From DASQMT01 sp963827335 (GTDB lineage: Bacteria; Actinomycetota; Thermoleophilia; Solirubrobacterales; Solirubrobacteraceae), in contig CAWHAP010000023.1 of the NCBI GenBank assembly GCA_963827335.1, forward strand, positions 372,001 to 436,000: a DNA stretch of 64,000 nt, in the 5' to 3' direction. Below, piece by piece: positions 55,973-64,000 of the stretch (positions are counted from its first letter, which is position 1; each line of letters begins with the position of its first letter). The notes beneath the pieces are model-generated. The model did no database searches and was not told where the DNA came from. It was given only the letters and a program-made list of their open reading frames with translations. Position numbers and translations under genes: made by a program.

Positions 55973-56835
55973 CAGCCGCGCAGGAGGGGCTGCGTGAGGC
56001 ACGTCGGCCCGCCGTCGCCCTTGAGCGACAGCTCCGACCCGTCGTAGACGTGGACCTCGACGCCGCGCGCCTCGAGCGCGCGGCGCACGGCGGGCACCCC
56101 GTCGACCATGACGACGACGCCCGGCCGCACGGCGAGGATGTTGCACCCCATCGCCAGGTAGTCGTCGCGGGAGATCGCGATCCAGTCCGTGCCGCGCCCG
56201 CGCAGGTCCTGCAGCAGGCGCACCGGCGCCAGCGGCTCGTAGACGACGCACAGGCCGTCGGCGACGCCGGAGAGGAAGGACTGCAGGTGCAGCACGGAGC
56301 CGGGGCCCTGGTCGTGCGGCAGGTCGTAGGCCTCGACGGCCACGCCCTCGGGCGCCACGAGCGCGGCGAGCGCCGCGGCGCCCGCCCGGTTCGTGCGGTA
56401 GCCGAGGCCGAGCGCCATCGTCGCGTCGTCGAGCCAGTAGCGGTCGCCCCCGTCGGCGTAGGCGGGGGCCTCGAGCGTGCCGACGACGGGGATCCCGAGG
56501 CGGGCGAGCTCCTCGGCGGCGTGGCCGGGCTCGCGCGTCCGGGCGGGCTTGGCCATGCGCAGCGGGATCCCGCCGCGGCCGGTCATCACCATCGGGTCGT
56601 GCATGTAGACGGCGTCGACCTGCCCGTCGAGCGCGCCGGCGACCTCGACGTCGGCGCCCAGCTCGGCGAGCAGCGCGCAGAACGCGTCGTGCTGGGCCGC
56701 GAGGCGGCCGGGATCGGGCGTGCGCCACGCGGCGCCCGCCCAGTCGCCGGCGGTGGCGGGGCGCCGGACGAGGACCCGCCGCAGCGGGGCGATCATCGAG
56801 GTGACGCCGTAGGTGGCGGTGTCGGGAGCGCTCAT
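55972..56835 (-). CDS. Amidinotransferase/dimethylargininase-family hydrolase (287 aa)
   Basis: Guanidino-modifying fold: 'RRVLVRRPATAGDW' start, 'DAVYMHDPMVMTGRGGIPLR', 'APAYADGGDRYWLDDATMAL', catalytic His in 'GSVLHLQSFLSGV' and catalytic Cys in 'GDGGPTCLTQPLLR' close to the C-terminus. Dimethylargininases hydrolyse methylated arginine to citrulline plus methylamine; related enzymes act on arginine or N-succinylarginine, so the exact substrate is open. ATG at 56835; coupled to the fgd-like gene by TGATG and 33 bases after the DUF11 gene. No obvious functional link to F420 metabolism. Confidence 0.88.
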   Translation of the reverse strand: MSAPDTATYGVTSMIAPLRRVLVRRPATAGDWAGAAWRTPDPGRLAAQHDAFCALLAELGADVEVAGALDGQVDAVYMHDPMVMTGRGGIPLRMAKPARTREPGHAAEELARLGIPVVGTLEAPAYADGGDRYWLDDATMALGLGYRTNRAGAAALAALVAPEGVAVEAYDLPHDQGPGSVLHLQSFLSGVADGLCVVYEPLAPVRLLQDLRGRGTDWIAISRDDYLAMGCNILAVRPGVVVMVDGVPAVRRALEARGVEVHVYDGSELSLKGDGGPTCLTQPLLRG

Positions 56836-56868
56836 GCGGGGATTGTGACGCGCGGCGGCGTCAGCCGG

Positions 56869-58560
56869 TCATCCGCGCGGCTCGCCGGCGACCCGGGTGC
56901 GCGCCCCGTCGCGCCGGGCCGCCAGGTTCCCGGCGCGCACCCGGGCCACGTTGCGGATCGAGCCGCCCCGCGCGTCCGGGTCCACGCGGGCCACGAGCGT
57001 GACCGTCCACGTCCGCCCGCGGCGCAGCCGCGGCCGCGTCCAGCACACCCGCCCGGCGCGGAACCGGCCGCCGCGGGCCCGGACGAAGGTCATGCGCGCC
57101 GGCAGCCGGTCGCACAGGATGAGCGCCCGCGCGCGCACGTTGGCGCGGTTGCGGACGCGCAGCGTGTAGCGGACGAGCTGGCCCGGCCGGGCCCGGCTGC
57201 GGCTCGCGGTCGTGCGGAGGCGCAGCTTGCCGCGGAGCGGGCGGGCGACGCGGCCGGCGTCCTGCCGCCGCTCCGCGACGTCGCGCTGCACGGGCGACGG
57301 GGCGGCGGCGACCACCTGCGTCGTCGCGTCGCTCCGGTTGTCCGCGGGCTGCGGGTCCGGCGTCGTGGCGGAGACCGTCGCCCGGTTGGTGACGGTCGCG
57401 CCGGCGGCGGTGGCCGCGAGCGACACGGCGAGCGTGATCTGCGCCGTCGAGCCGGAGCCGAGGGTGCCGAGCTCGCAGGTGACGGTGCCGCCCGCCTCGG
57501 CGCAGGTGCCCTGCGACGGCGTGGCGCGCACGAACGTCGTGCCGGCCGGCAGCACGTCGGTGACGACGGCGCCGGTCGCCGGGCCGGGTCCCGCGTTGGC
57601 GACGTCGATCCCCCAGCTCACCCCGCCGCCGGCCGCCGCCGTCGCCGGGCCGGTCTTGACCACGGAGAGATCCGCGGGCTCGGGGGCGGGCGGCCCGATC
57701 GGGCGCTCGACGGTCGCCGCGTTGTCGCCGGGATCGGGATCCTCCTCCTCGGCGCCGACGCTCGCCGTGTTGGCGAGCGTGCCGGTCGCGTCGCGCGGGA
57801 GCGCGCCCACGATCGTGACGGTCGCCGTGGCGCCGCTGTCGAGCCCGTCGAAGCGGCAGCGCAGCACGCCGCCCGCGATCTCGCACAGGCGCGCGGCCGG
57901 CGCCGAGTGGATGTCGGTCACGATCAGCTCGGCCGGCAGGGGATCGGTGACCTCCACGCCGGTCGCCGGGCCCGGGCCGTCGTTGAGCGCCGTGAGCGTG
58001 TACGTCACGGGCGCGCCGGCGACGGGCGCGTCGGGGGTGATCGTCTGGGCGAGCGAGAGGTCGGCGGCGCGCACGATCGTGAGCGAGGCCGTGGCCGCGT
58101 TGTCCGTGACGTCGGGGTCGGGCGTGGCCGCGGCGACCGTGGCGGCGTTGACGAGCGTCCCCGCCGGGCCGGCCGCGGCCGCGACGACCTCGACCGAGAC
58201 GGTGACCGAGCCGCCGGGCTCGATCGTGCCGAGCGCGCAGCTGACGGTGCCGGTGCAGGCGCCGCCGGGCCACTCCGCCGCCACGAGCTGGAGCCGCGCG
58301 TCGAGCGGGTCCTCGACCACGACGTCGGTGGCGGCCGACGGGCCGTCGTTCGTCACGGTCAGGCTGAACGTCGAGGTCTGGCCGGCGAGCACGGTCGGCG
58401 GGGACGCCGTCATCGCGATCGAGAGGTCCGCCTCGTCGTCGATCGAGGCGCCGGCGAAGCCGGCGAGGGCGAGCAGGACCGCGACGGCGAGGACTGCTCC
58501 CGCCGTCAGCGCCCTGCCCCGGCTGGCGCGCGCGACGGGCCCCCGGCGGGGGCCCGTCAC
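56869..58560 (-). CDS. Secreted DUF11 (conserved repeat) protein (563 aa)
   Basis: A twin-Arg-like basic N-terminus and a hydrophobic helix ('LTAGAVLAVAVLLALAGFAG', about 18-40) are followed by four DUF11-type beta repeats (about 45-165, 165-290, 295-410, 430-560). Each repeat has the pattern 'ADLS', 'TLTVTNDGPSAATDVVVEDP' and 'NAATVAAATPDPDVTDNAA'; the last begins 'LRLRTTASRSRARPGQLVRY' and is Arg-rich, ending in a basic tail rather than a sortase motif. Probably exported to the cell surface. The GTG at 58560 is the only usable start near the signal sequence, yet it lies at the edge of an 11-bp hairpin after the transporter operon. Confidence 0.82.
   Translation of the reverse strand: MTGPRRGPVARASRGRALTAGAVLAVAVLLALAGFAGASIDDEADLSIAMTASPPTVLAGQTSTFSLTVTNDGPSAATDVVVEDPLDARLQLVAAEWPGGACTGTVSCALGTIEPGGSVTVSVEVVAAAAGPAGTLVNAATVAAATPDPDVTDNAATASLTIVRAADLSLAQTITPDAPVAGAPVTYTLTALNDGPGPATGVEVTDPLPAELIVTDIHSAPAARLCEIAGGVLRCRFDGLDSGATATVTIVGALPRDATGTLANTASVGAEEEDPDPGDNAATVERPIGPPAPEPADLSVVKTGPATAAAGGGVSWGIDVANAGPGPATGAVVTDVLPAGTTFVRATPSQGTCAEAGGTVTCELGTLGSGSTAQITLAVSLAATAAGATVTNRATVSATTPDPQPADNRSDATTQVVAAAPSPVQRDVAERRQDAGRVARPLRGKLRLRTTASRSRARPGQLVRYTLRVRNRANVRARALILCDRLPARMTFVRARGGRFRAGRVCWTRPRLRRGRTWTVTLVARVDPDARGGSIRNVARVRAGNLAARRDGARTRVAGEPRG
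58534..58558 (-). terminator. 11-bp hairpin at the transporter/DUF11 junction
   Basis: GACGGGCCCCC, loop GGC, GGGGGCCCGTC: perfect arms 58534-58544 and 58548-58558, 13 bases past the solute-binding-protein stop. It would end the transporter transcript, but its outer base is the first G of the DUF11 start codon on the minus strand (GTG 58560-58558). It may therefore also hide that start in RNA structure. Confidence 0.65.
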
Positions 58561-58571
58561 GCCCTCCGGCT

Positions 58572-59579
58572 TCAGCCGGTCCACTCCTTGACCTTGTCCG
58601 GGTTGGCCTCGACCCAGTCGCGGCCGGCCTTCTCCGGATCGACCTTGTCGCCGGCGATCGCCTTGGCGACGGCCTCCTGGTCGTCGTTGGTCAGCGTCAT
58701 CTTCTTCAGCACGTCGAAGGCGGGCGAGCCGCTGTCGGCGAACTTCTTCGAGAACAGCTTCTCGATCACCGTCACGTCGTACGCGCACTTGTACTGCTCG
58801 ACGTCGCCGCCGGACTTGGCGTCGTCCTTGCAGTCCGCCGTGCGCTCCGGGAGCTTGACCTCGGCCAGGTCGTACTCCTGGTTGTAGAACTGCGGCGTGT
58901 ACCAGTAGAAGATGACCGGCTTCTCCTGCTTGTACAGCTGCGTCCAGCGCGCGACCTGCGCCGGCTCGGCGCCGGCCGTCACGTGCTTGAAGTTCAGGTC
59001 GAGCGCCTTGATCAGCTCCTTGTCCTTCTGCACGTAGGAGGGATCGCCGCCGAGGAACATGCCCTGGTCGCCGGACTCGGCGGTCTTGAACAGGTCCTCC
59101 TTGCCCTTCAGGCCCTCCCACGAGGCGAACTCGGGGTTGGCGTCCATCAGGTACTTCGGGATGAACCAGCCGATGTGGCCCTCGACGCCGAGCGGGCCGC
59201 CGTCGACGACGGTGCCGGCCTCCTCGATGTACTTCTTGTACTCGTCCGTGTGCTGCCAGTCCTCCAGCACGGCGTCGACCTCGCCGTCCGCCATGGCCTG
59301 GAACACCGGGATCTCGGCCACCTTGGTGACCTCGACCTGGCAGCCCATGTCGTCGAGCACGGCCTTGGCGATGTAGGTGTTGGCGGTCGAGCCGGCCCAG
59401 GCCTGCTCGTTCAGCGTCACCTTGCCGCAGTCCTTCGCGGCCGTCTCCGTCCCGCCGCCCGAGCTGGCCGGCTCCTCTTCCTTCTTCTCGCCGCACGCCG
59501 CGACCGTCATGGCCGCGGCGAGCGCGAGCGCGACAAGGCTGCCGCGCGCTCTCCTGGTCCGCATCTGCGTCCCCCTCAT
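58572..59579 (-). CDS. Glycine betaine/proline-betaine-type ABC transporter solute-binding lipoprotein (335 aa)
   Basis: Lipoprotein signal 'SLVALALAAAMTVAACGEKK' with lipobox VAAC, then an OpuAC/ProX-type fold: 'KVTLNEQAWAGSTANTYIAK', 'FQAMADGEVDAVLEDWQHTD', 'GPLGVEGHIGWFIPKYLMDA', 'KPVIFYWYTPQFYNQEYDL'. Several Trp/Tyr residues could form the aromatic cage of quaternary-amine binders. A 12-residue insert with two cysteines ('TADCKDDAKSGGDVEQYKCA') may form a disulfide. ATG 59579 is chosen because it overlaps the permease stop (ATGA); ATG 59564 is a second possibility with its own AGGGGG site. Confidence 0.88.
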   Translation of the reverse strand: MRGTQMRTRRARGSLVALALAAAMTVAACGEKKEEEPASSGGGTETAAKDCGKVTLNEQAWAGSTANTYIAKAVLDDMGCQVEVTKVAEIPVFQAMADGEVDAVLEDWQHTDEYKKYIEEAGTVVDGGPLGVEGHIGWFIPKYLMDANPEFASWEGLKGKEDLFKTAESGDQGMFLGGDPSYVQKDKELIKALDLNFKHVTAGAEPAQVARWTQLYKQEKPVIFYWYTPQFYNQEYDLAEVKLPERTADCKDDAKSGGDVEQYKCAYDVTVIEKLFSKKFADSGSPAFDVLKKMTLTNDDQEAVAKAIAGDKVDPEKAGRDWVEANPDKVKEWTG

Positions 59580-61587
59580 CGTGTTTGCCCTCTTCCTCGA
59601 ACCCTTCTCCCCTTGCTCTGCGTCACGCGGTCGAGCGCGATGCCCAGCGCGAGGATGGCCAGGGACGCCACGACGCCCTGCCCGAACTCGTTGCGCTGCA
59701 GCCCGCGCGCGACCTCGTCGCCGAGCGCCCCTGATCCCACCAGCCCGCCGATCACCACGACCGCGAGCACCATGATGATCCCCTGGTTGACGCCGAGCAT
59801 GATCGCCTCGCGCGCCAGCGGGATCTTGACCTTCGTCAGCAGCTGGCCGCGCGTGGCGCCGAACGCGCCCGCCGCCTCGACCGCCGCCGGCGACACGTTG
59901 CGCACGCCGGCCGTCACGAGCCGGATGATCACCGGCACGGCGTAGAGCACGGAGGCGACCACGCCCGGCACGCGCGACACCGGCATCAGGTAGATGAACG
60001 GGATGATGTAGACGAGCTGCGGGAGCGTCTGCAGCGTGTCGAGCACCGGGCGCAGCAGCTTCTCGACCCGCGGGCTCTCCGCCGCCCACACGCCGACCGC
60101 GAGGCCGATCGCCACGGCGAGCGCGGTCGCCACGAGCACCTGGGAGGCCGTGTCCATCGCCGGCTCCCACACGCCCATGATCCCGATCGCCAGCAGCATC
60201 AGCGCGACCGTGACCGCGGGCCGCAGGCCGCTCGTCAGGAAGGCGATCGACCGACAGCCCGGCGACGGTCACGAACCACGGCAGCTCGACGAGGAGCACG
60301 CGCAGCGGCTCGAGCGCGTACTCGACGAGGAAGTTGCCGATCGGCTCGGTGATCCCGAAGACGAACGACGCCGGGTCCTGCACGTAGTCGAGCACGGACT
60401 GGATCCAGCCCAGCAGCGTGTCCTCGATCGTCGCCGTGTAGACGTAGGACGCGGACTCGAACTCGTCGGGGTAGACCGGCGCGGCGCCGAGCACGCGCGC
60501 GAGCGATCACGATCACGGCGATCGCGCCGAGGAACGATCAGCGTCGACCGCCGTGCGCGGGCGCGGCGCGCGTCCGTCAGGTGCCGGCGCGCGGGGTCCG
60601 TCCGCTCGGCGATCGGCGGCCGTCGCGCGGTCGAGCGCGATGGCCATGACCACGATCGCCACGCCGGCCAGCAGGGCGAGCGCGGCGTTGGAGTAGAGGC
60701 CGTTCGTGACGACGTCGCCGAGCCCGCGGCCGCCGATCAGGCCGGCGATCACGACGAGCGAGAGCGCGAACATGATCGTCTGGTTGACGGCGAGCAGCAG
60801 CTGCTTGCGCGGCGAGCGGGAGCTGGACCTTGAACAGCGTCTGCATCGGCGTGGCGCCGAGCGCCTGGGACGCCTCGACGGTGTCCGCGGTCACGCCGCG
60901 GATGCCGAGCGCCGTGATCCGCACGGCGGGCGGGATGGCGTAGATCATCGTGCAGATGACCGCGGCGGCCGGACCGACCGAGAAGAGGATCACGACCGGC
61001 ATCAGGTAGGCGAACGCGGGCACGATCTGCATCGCGTCGAGCACCGGCGTGAGCGCCCGGTGCACGCGCGCGTTGCGCCCGGCCCAGACGCCGATCGGCA
61101 CGCCGATGGCGAGCGAGAGGATCACGGCCGCGAGCATCAGCGCCAGCGTCTGCACGCTCTGCTCCCACAGGCCCATCAGGGCGAAGGCGACGAACGCGGC
61201 CAGCACCGTCAGCCCGGCGCGCCAGCCGCCGAAGCGCCACACGAGCAGCACGCCGAACGCGGCGGTGCCGACCCAGGTGAGCCACTCGAGCGCGTCGGTG
61301 AGCGCGGTGACGAGCCAGTCGGCGAGCGCACGGAAGCCGTCGAACAGCGCGAACACGATGTTGCGGTCCTCCGCCGTGCGCTCGTCGAGCAGCCAGCCCT
61401 GCAGGTCGTCGAGCTTGCCGGGGAGCTGGCTCCAGGTCAGCGACGACGGCCACGGGTAGTCGCCGCGCAGGAGCGCGAAGGCGATGAGCATGAGGACGGC
61501 GACGAGGCCGATCTGCGCCGGCCGGCCGCGCCAGCGGGCGGGAGCGGAGAGCGCGGGGGCGGCGAGCCGTTCGCTAGCGACCGCCAC
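59576..61587 (-). pseudogene. Fused double permease of the betaine-type ABC transporter, reading frame broken in about five places
   Basis: Starting at GTG 61587, the first half ('LMLAAVILSLAIGVPIGVWA', 'ALTPVLDAMQIVPAFAYLMP', 'LGIRGVTADTVEASQALGAT') runs to about 60811, where one extra base breaks the frame; 'MFALSLVVIAGLIGGRGLGD' continues in the next frame. Further single-base breaks occur near 60614, 60533, 60505 and 60249. The second half ('ALAVAIGLAVGVWAAESPRV', 'LDTLQTLPQLVYIIPFIYLM') closes at 59576. Removing the extra bases joins everything into one ~670-residue protein with two BPD permease domains, each preceded by its own helices. No stop/start pair separates the halves, so this is a natural fusion. 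Breaks are probably sequence errors rather than decay. Confidence 0.75.
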
Positions 61588-62686
61588 CCTGCTCCTCGGG
61601 GGCGCCGGCCATGGCGTGGAGCACGGCGACGCGGTCGACGACGCCGACGACGCGGCCGCCCTCCACCGCGCGCACGGGGCCGTTCGTGGCGGCGACGACC
61701 GGCACGGCGTCCTTGACCGTCGTGGCCACGTCCAGCTCCACGTCGCTCGACACCTCGCCGGGCTTGAGGTCGCGCATGATCCAGCGCAGCGTCAGGACGT
61801 GCGTGCGCGGGATGTCGCGCACGAAGTTCGCGACGTACTCGTCGGCCGGCGAGCCGACGAGCTCCTCCGGCGTCCCGAGCTGCACGATCCTGCCGTCGCG
61901 CATGATCGCGATCCGGTCGCCCAGCCGCAGCGCCTCGGGCAGGTCGTGCGTGATGAAGAGCATCGTCTTGCCGGTCTCGTGCTGCAGGCGGATGACCTCG
62001 TCCTGCATGTCGCGGCGGATCAGCGGGTCGAGCGCGCTGAAGGGCTCGTCGTAGAGCATCAGCTTGGGGTCGACCGCGAACGCGCGGGCGAGCCCGACGC
62101 GCTGCTGCATCCCGCCCGAGAGCTGGTCGGGGAACTGGTTGGCGACGTCCTGGAGCCCGACGAGCTGCAGCACCTCGCCCGCGCGGGCGAGCCGCTCGGG
62201 CTTGGCCACGCCCTGGATCTCGAGCCCGAACGCGACGTTGTCGACCACCGTGCGGTGCGCGAGCAGCCCGAAGTGCTGGAAGACCATCGAGACACGGTGT
62301 GGCGGCGCAGCTCGCGCAGGGCCCCCGCGTCGGCCGCCATCACGTCGGCGCCCTGGATGCTGATCGCGCCTGCGGTCGGCTCGATGAGGCGGATCAGCGT
62401 GCGCACGAGCGTGGACTTGCCCGAGCCCGACAGGCCCATGACCACGAACACCTCGCCGGGCCAGATCTCGAGCGAGACGTCGCGCACGGCGACGGTGCAG
62501 CCCTCTTCTCGATGCAGCTCCGCGCGCGGCAGGTCGGCGTCCGGCGCGCCGACGATCCGCTCGGCGTGCGGGCCGAAGACCTTCCACACGCCGTCGCGCG
62601 GCCAGGAGCGGCGGGCCGCTCCGGTCGACCGTGTGGGCCGCGGGCTGAGCGGGTTCCGCGCCGACCGGCGCGGTCGTGTCGCTCAT
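61574..62686 (-). pseudogene. Betaine-type ABC transporter ATP-binding protein with CBS-like tail, frame broken twice
   Basis: From ATG 62686 ('MSDTTAPVGAEPAQPAAHTV') the frame is lost near 62596, where restoring two bases in a GCGCGC run yields 'RDGVWKVFGPHAERIVG'. Then Walker A 'GLSGSGKSTLVRTLIRL' follows. A +2 indel near 62288 separates 'DAGALRELRRH' from 'VSMVFQHFGLLAHRTVVDNV'. Signature 'LSGGMQQRVGLARAFAVDP', Walker B 'LMLYDEPFSALDPLIRR' and 'LFITHDLPEALRLGDRI' are intact. The tail ('VVGVVDRVAVLHAM') resembles the CBS region of OpuAA/ProV that senses ionic strength. All catalytic motifs survive, so indels are likely artefacts. It overlaps the permease start by 14 bases. Confidence 0.8.
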
Positions 62687-62698
62687 GCGCAACCCGTC

Positions 62699-62709
62699 AG
62701 ATATATCAC
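62699..62709. promoter_or_regulatory. Candidate GntR operator in front of the transporter operon
   Basis: AGATATATCAC, 13 bases before the transporter ATPase start. Nine of ten bases match the perfect palindrome TGATATATCA found at 63509-63518 beside the regulator gene. AT-only cores of this kind stand out sharply in a 74% GC region. Confidence 0.6.
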
Positions 62710-62754
62710 CGGCATCCGGCCGATCGTACCCGAGCCGGCGGAGGCTTGCCAACC

Positions 62755-63465
62755 CTACGTCCGGCTGAAGGCCGCCATGATCTCGCGCTGGAAGGCGAGC
62801 ACGTGCTCGCGCATGATCGTCCGGGCGAGCGTCCCGTTGCGGTCGAGCATCGCCTCCATGAGCTGGACCTGGTCGTGCACGGCGTGGCCGAGGCCGGGCA
62901 CCCGGTCGAGCACGAGGTACCAGACGCGCAGGGAGAGCGTGAAGTAGCGCTCGAGCGTCGCGATCAGGTACGGGTTGCCCGACGCCTCCCAGGTGAAGCG
63001 GTGGATGCGCTCGTCGAAGCGCATCAGCCCGTCCTGGTCGTCGAGCCGGGTCAGATGGTGGACCTCGTCGAGCAGCGCCTCGGCCAGCACGCGCGTCTCC
63101 GCGCTCATGCGCAGCGCGGCCAGCTCCGCCGCGTAGCCCTCGAGCTCGGCGCGGACCTCCGTGATGTGGACGATGTCCGAGGCCTCGATCGAGGAGACGA
63201 ACGTGCCGCGGCGCGGCTGCACGGCGACGAGGTTCTCCAGCGCGAGCCGCTTGACCGCCTCGCGCAGCGGCGTGCGCCCGACCTGCAGGTCGCGCATGAG
63301 CGCGTCCTCGCGCAGGACGGTGCCCGGCGGGAGCCGCAGCGTCACGATCCGGTCGCGGAGCTCGTGGTAGGCCCGCTCGGCGAAGAGGCGCGCCTCGCCG
63401 GCGCTGGAGACGGGCTCGTCGGTCGGGATGATGCTCGGTTCGGCGGCCATCGCGGGGTGCCCCAT
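62755..63465 (-). CDS. GntR-family (FCD) regulator of the betaine-type transporter region (236 aa)
   Basis: Winged helix ('AERAYHELRDRIVTLRLPPG', 'MRDLQVGRTPLREAVKRLAL', 'PRRGTFVSSIEAS') and FCD domain ('TEVRAELEGYAAELAALRMS', 'RFDERIHRFTWEASGNPYLI', 'HDQVQLMEAMLDRNG'), whose Asp/His positions fit metal-dependent ligand binding. The longest frame begins at 63519 inside the TGATATATCA palindrome; ATG 63465 (or 63450) is more sensible. It is flanked on both sides by copies of that palindrome, next to the transporter operon and next to the divergent PLP enzyme. It probably controls both. Confidence 0.88.
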   Translation of the reverse strand: MGHPAMAAEPSIIPTDEPVSSAGEARLFAERAYHELRDRIVTLRLPPGTVLREDALMRDLQVGRTPLREAVKRLALENLVAVQPRRGTFVSSIEASDIVHITEVRAELEGYAAELAALRMSAETRVLAEALLDEVHHLTRLDDQDGLMRFDERIHRFTWEASGNPYLIATLERYFTLSLRVWYLVLDRVPGLGHAVHDQVQLMEAMLDRNGTLARTIMREHVLAFQREIMAAFSRT

Positions 63466-63508
63466 GGTAGGTCTCGTCCCAGCGGCGCTTGCCACCGAGC
63501 TCCAGCGC

Positions 63509-63518
63509 TGATATATCA
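63509..63518. promoter_or_regulatory. Perfect palindrome TGATATATCA, candidate GntR operator
   Basis: TGATATATCA lies between the GntR gene and the divergent PLP-enzyme start (63525), only six bases from the latter. With the matching copy at 62699-62709 it defines a two-site regulon around the GntR gene. Confidence 0.65.
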
Positions 63519-63524
63519 CGATTC

Positions 63525-64000
63525 ATGATCGCGCGGACGCCCGTGCGCGACGGATGGCTCGGCGTCGACGCCGTCCGCGACGCACGGGAGCGGACGCGCG
63601 ACCTCGTCCGGCACACGCCGGTGCTGACGTCGCGCAGCCTCAGCGATGCCTGCGGCGGCACGGTGCTGCTCAAGGCCGAGAACCTCCAGCGCACCGGCTC
63701 GTTCAAGCTCCGCGGCGCGCTCGCCAAGGTCGACCGGATCGACCCGGCCGCCGGCGTGGTGGCCGGGAGCGCCGGCAACCACGCCCAGTCGCTGGCGTAT
63801 GCGGCCCGGGCGCGCGGCATGGCCTGCGAGGTCTTCATGCCGGCGGAGGCGTCGGTGCAGCAAGGCCGCGGCGGTACGCGGCTTCGGCGGCACGGTGCGG
63901 CTGGGCGGCGACTCGGTCGACGCGTGCGTGGCCCGGGCCCGCGAGCGGGCGGAGGAGACCGGCGCGGTGTTCGTGCACCCGTTCGACGACGCGGAGATCG
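63525..64000 (+). CDS. PLP-dependent threonine/serine dehydratase-like enzyme, partial, with a frameshift
   Basis: 'LVRHTPVLTSRSLSDACGGT', 'LLKAENLQRTGSFKLRGALA' with the PLP-binding Lys in SFKLRGA, and 'GVVAGSAGNHAQSLAYAARA' identify the threonine ammonia-lyase/serine racemase fold. At about 63857 one extra base shifts the frame ('EASVQQGRGG' instead of 'EASVSKAAAVRGFGGTVRLG', which is found in the other frame). The window ends inside the gene. Next to a betaine-type importer under a shared GntR operator, a role in (hydroxy)ectoine catabolism (EutB-like) is conceivable, but ordinary threonine catabolism fits as well. ATG 63525 has no ribosome site and begins right after the operator. Confidence 0.8.
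   Translation, partial: MIARTPVRDGWLGVDAVRDARERTRDLVRHTPVLTSRSLSDACGGTVLLKAENLQRTGSFKLRGALAKVDRIDPAAGVVAGSAGNHAQSLAYAARARGMACEVFMPAEASVQQGRGGTRLRRHGAAGRRLGRRVRGPGPRAGGGDRRGVRAPVRRRGD

Noticed and set aside
60513..60773. Separate small permease gene
   Set aside because: It is the middle of the fused permease displaced by a single-base insertion, with no ribosome site of its own.
1..64000. tRNA, rRNA, insertion sequence, integrase or phage genes
   Set aside because: None found on reading both strands; all sizeable genes resolve to metabolic, transport or regulatory families, so there is no sign of a mobile island beyond the unexplained CHAT operon.

Overview
This is a very GC-rich window (about 74% by eye) with dense, mostly overlapping genes, frequent GTG starts and almost no non-coding DNA. 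Two genes point to F420 chemistry (an Fgd-like enzyme and another flavin-fold luciferase-like oxidoreductase). Abundant acyl-CoA dehydrogenases, IclR/GntR regulators and a protocatechuate branch of the beta-ketoadipate pathway suggest a soil-type actinomycete, plausibly of the Thermoleophilia/Solirubrobacterales group. The lineage is an inference from gene content. No tRNA, rRNA, CRISPR array, insertion sequence or phage gene was seen.

Layout. 1-9.2 kb: a catabolic block of CoA-transferase, two acyl-CoA dehydrogenases, IclR regulator, CocE-type hydrolase, Rieske oxygenase and ADP-forming acyl-CoA synthetase. 9.2-9.7 kb: a sparse stretch with three perfect hairpins around a 43-residue peptide gene. 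9.7-15.3 kb: a GntR-Cache fusion regulator divergent from an operon of Fe-S protein, FAD oxidase, small unknown protein and luciferase-like oxidoreductase. 15.3-17.9 kb: cydAB plus a tiny membrane protein. 17.9-23.9 kb: IclR/acyl-CoA dehydrogenase pair, then an anti-sigma partner-switching module (STAS, RsbW-like kinase, SpoIIE phosphatase) coupled to a reductase-like SDR. 24-29 kb: deoC with a full aldehyde dehydrogenase and a residue-stripped half-length paralogue, an MFS exporter and a zinc metallopeptidase. 29.3-46.6 kb: glutaryl-CoA-dehydrogenase-like gene, a broken phosphatase gene, and a long aromatic operon (pobA, aromatic-type ABC importer, pcaHG, CoA ligase, GntR, pcaBDC, aldehyde dehydrogenase, MetE-like methyltransferase, pcaIJF) that would take 4-hydroxybenzoate and protocatechuate to acetyl-CoA and succinyl-CoA.

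46.6-50.8 kb on the minus strand holds the least explained unit: a 91-residue membrane protein, an 837-residue helical-repeat/CHAT caspase-like protease, a small zinc-ribbon-like protein and a four-helix membrane protein, translationally coupled. It follows two tandem sensor kinases (the first degenerate and frame-broken) and a divergent NarL-type regulator. This resembles protease-plus-membrane-partner arrangements in conflict or cell-death systems and is the best candidate for an undescribed system here.

53.6-64 kb: a BBE-like flavoprotein, an fgd-type dehydrogenase, an amidinotransferase-family hydrolase, a secreted DUF11 repeat protein, and a betaine-type ABC transporter (solute-binding lipoprotein, fused double permease, ATPase). 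Next come a GntR regulator flanked by two matching TGATATATCA-like sites and the start of a PLP-dependent threonine-dehydratase-like gene. Between about 60.2 and 63.9 kb the reading frames break at least eight times by 1-2 base indels, which looks more like a low-quality stretch of assembly than gene decay.
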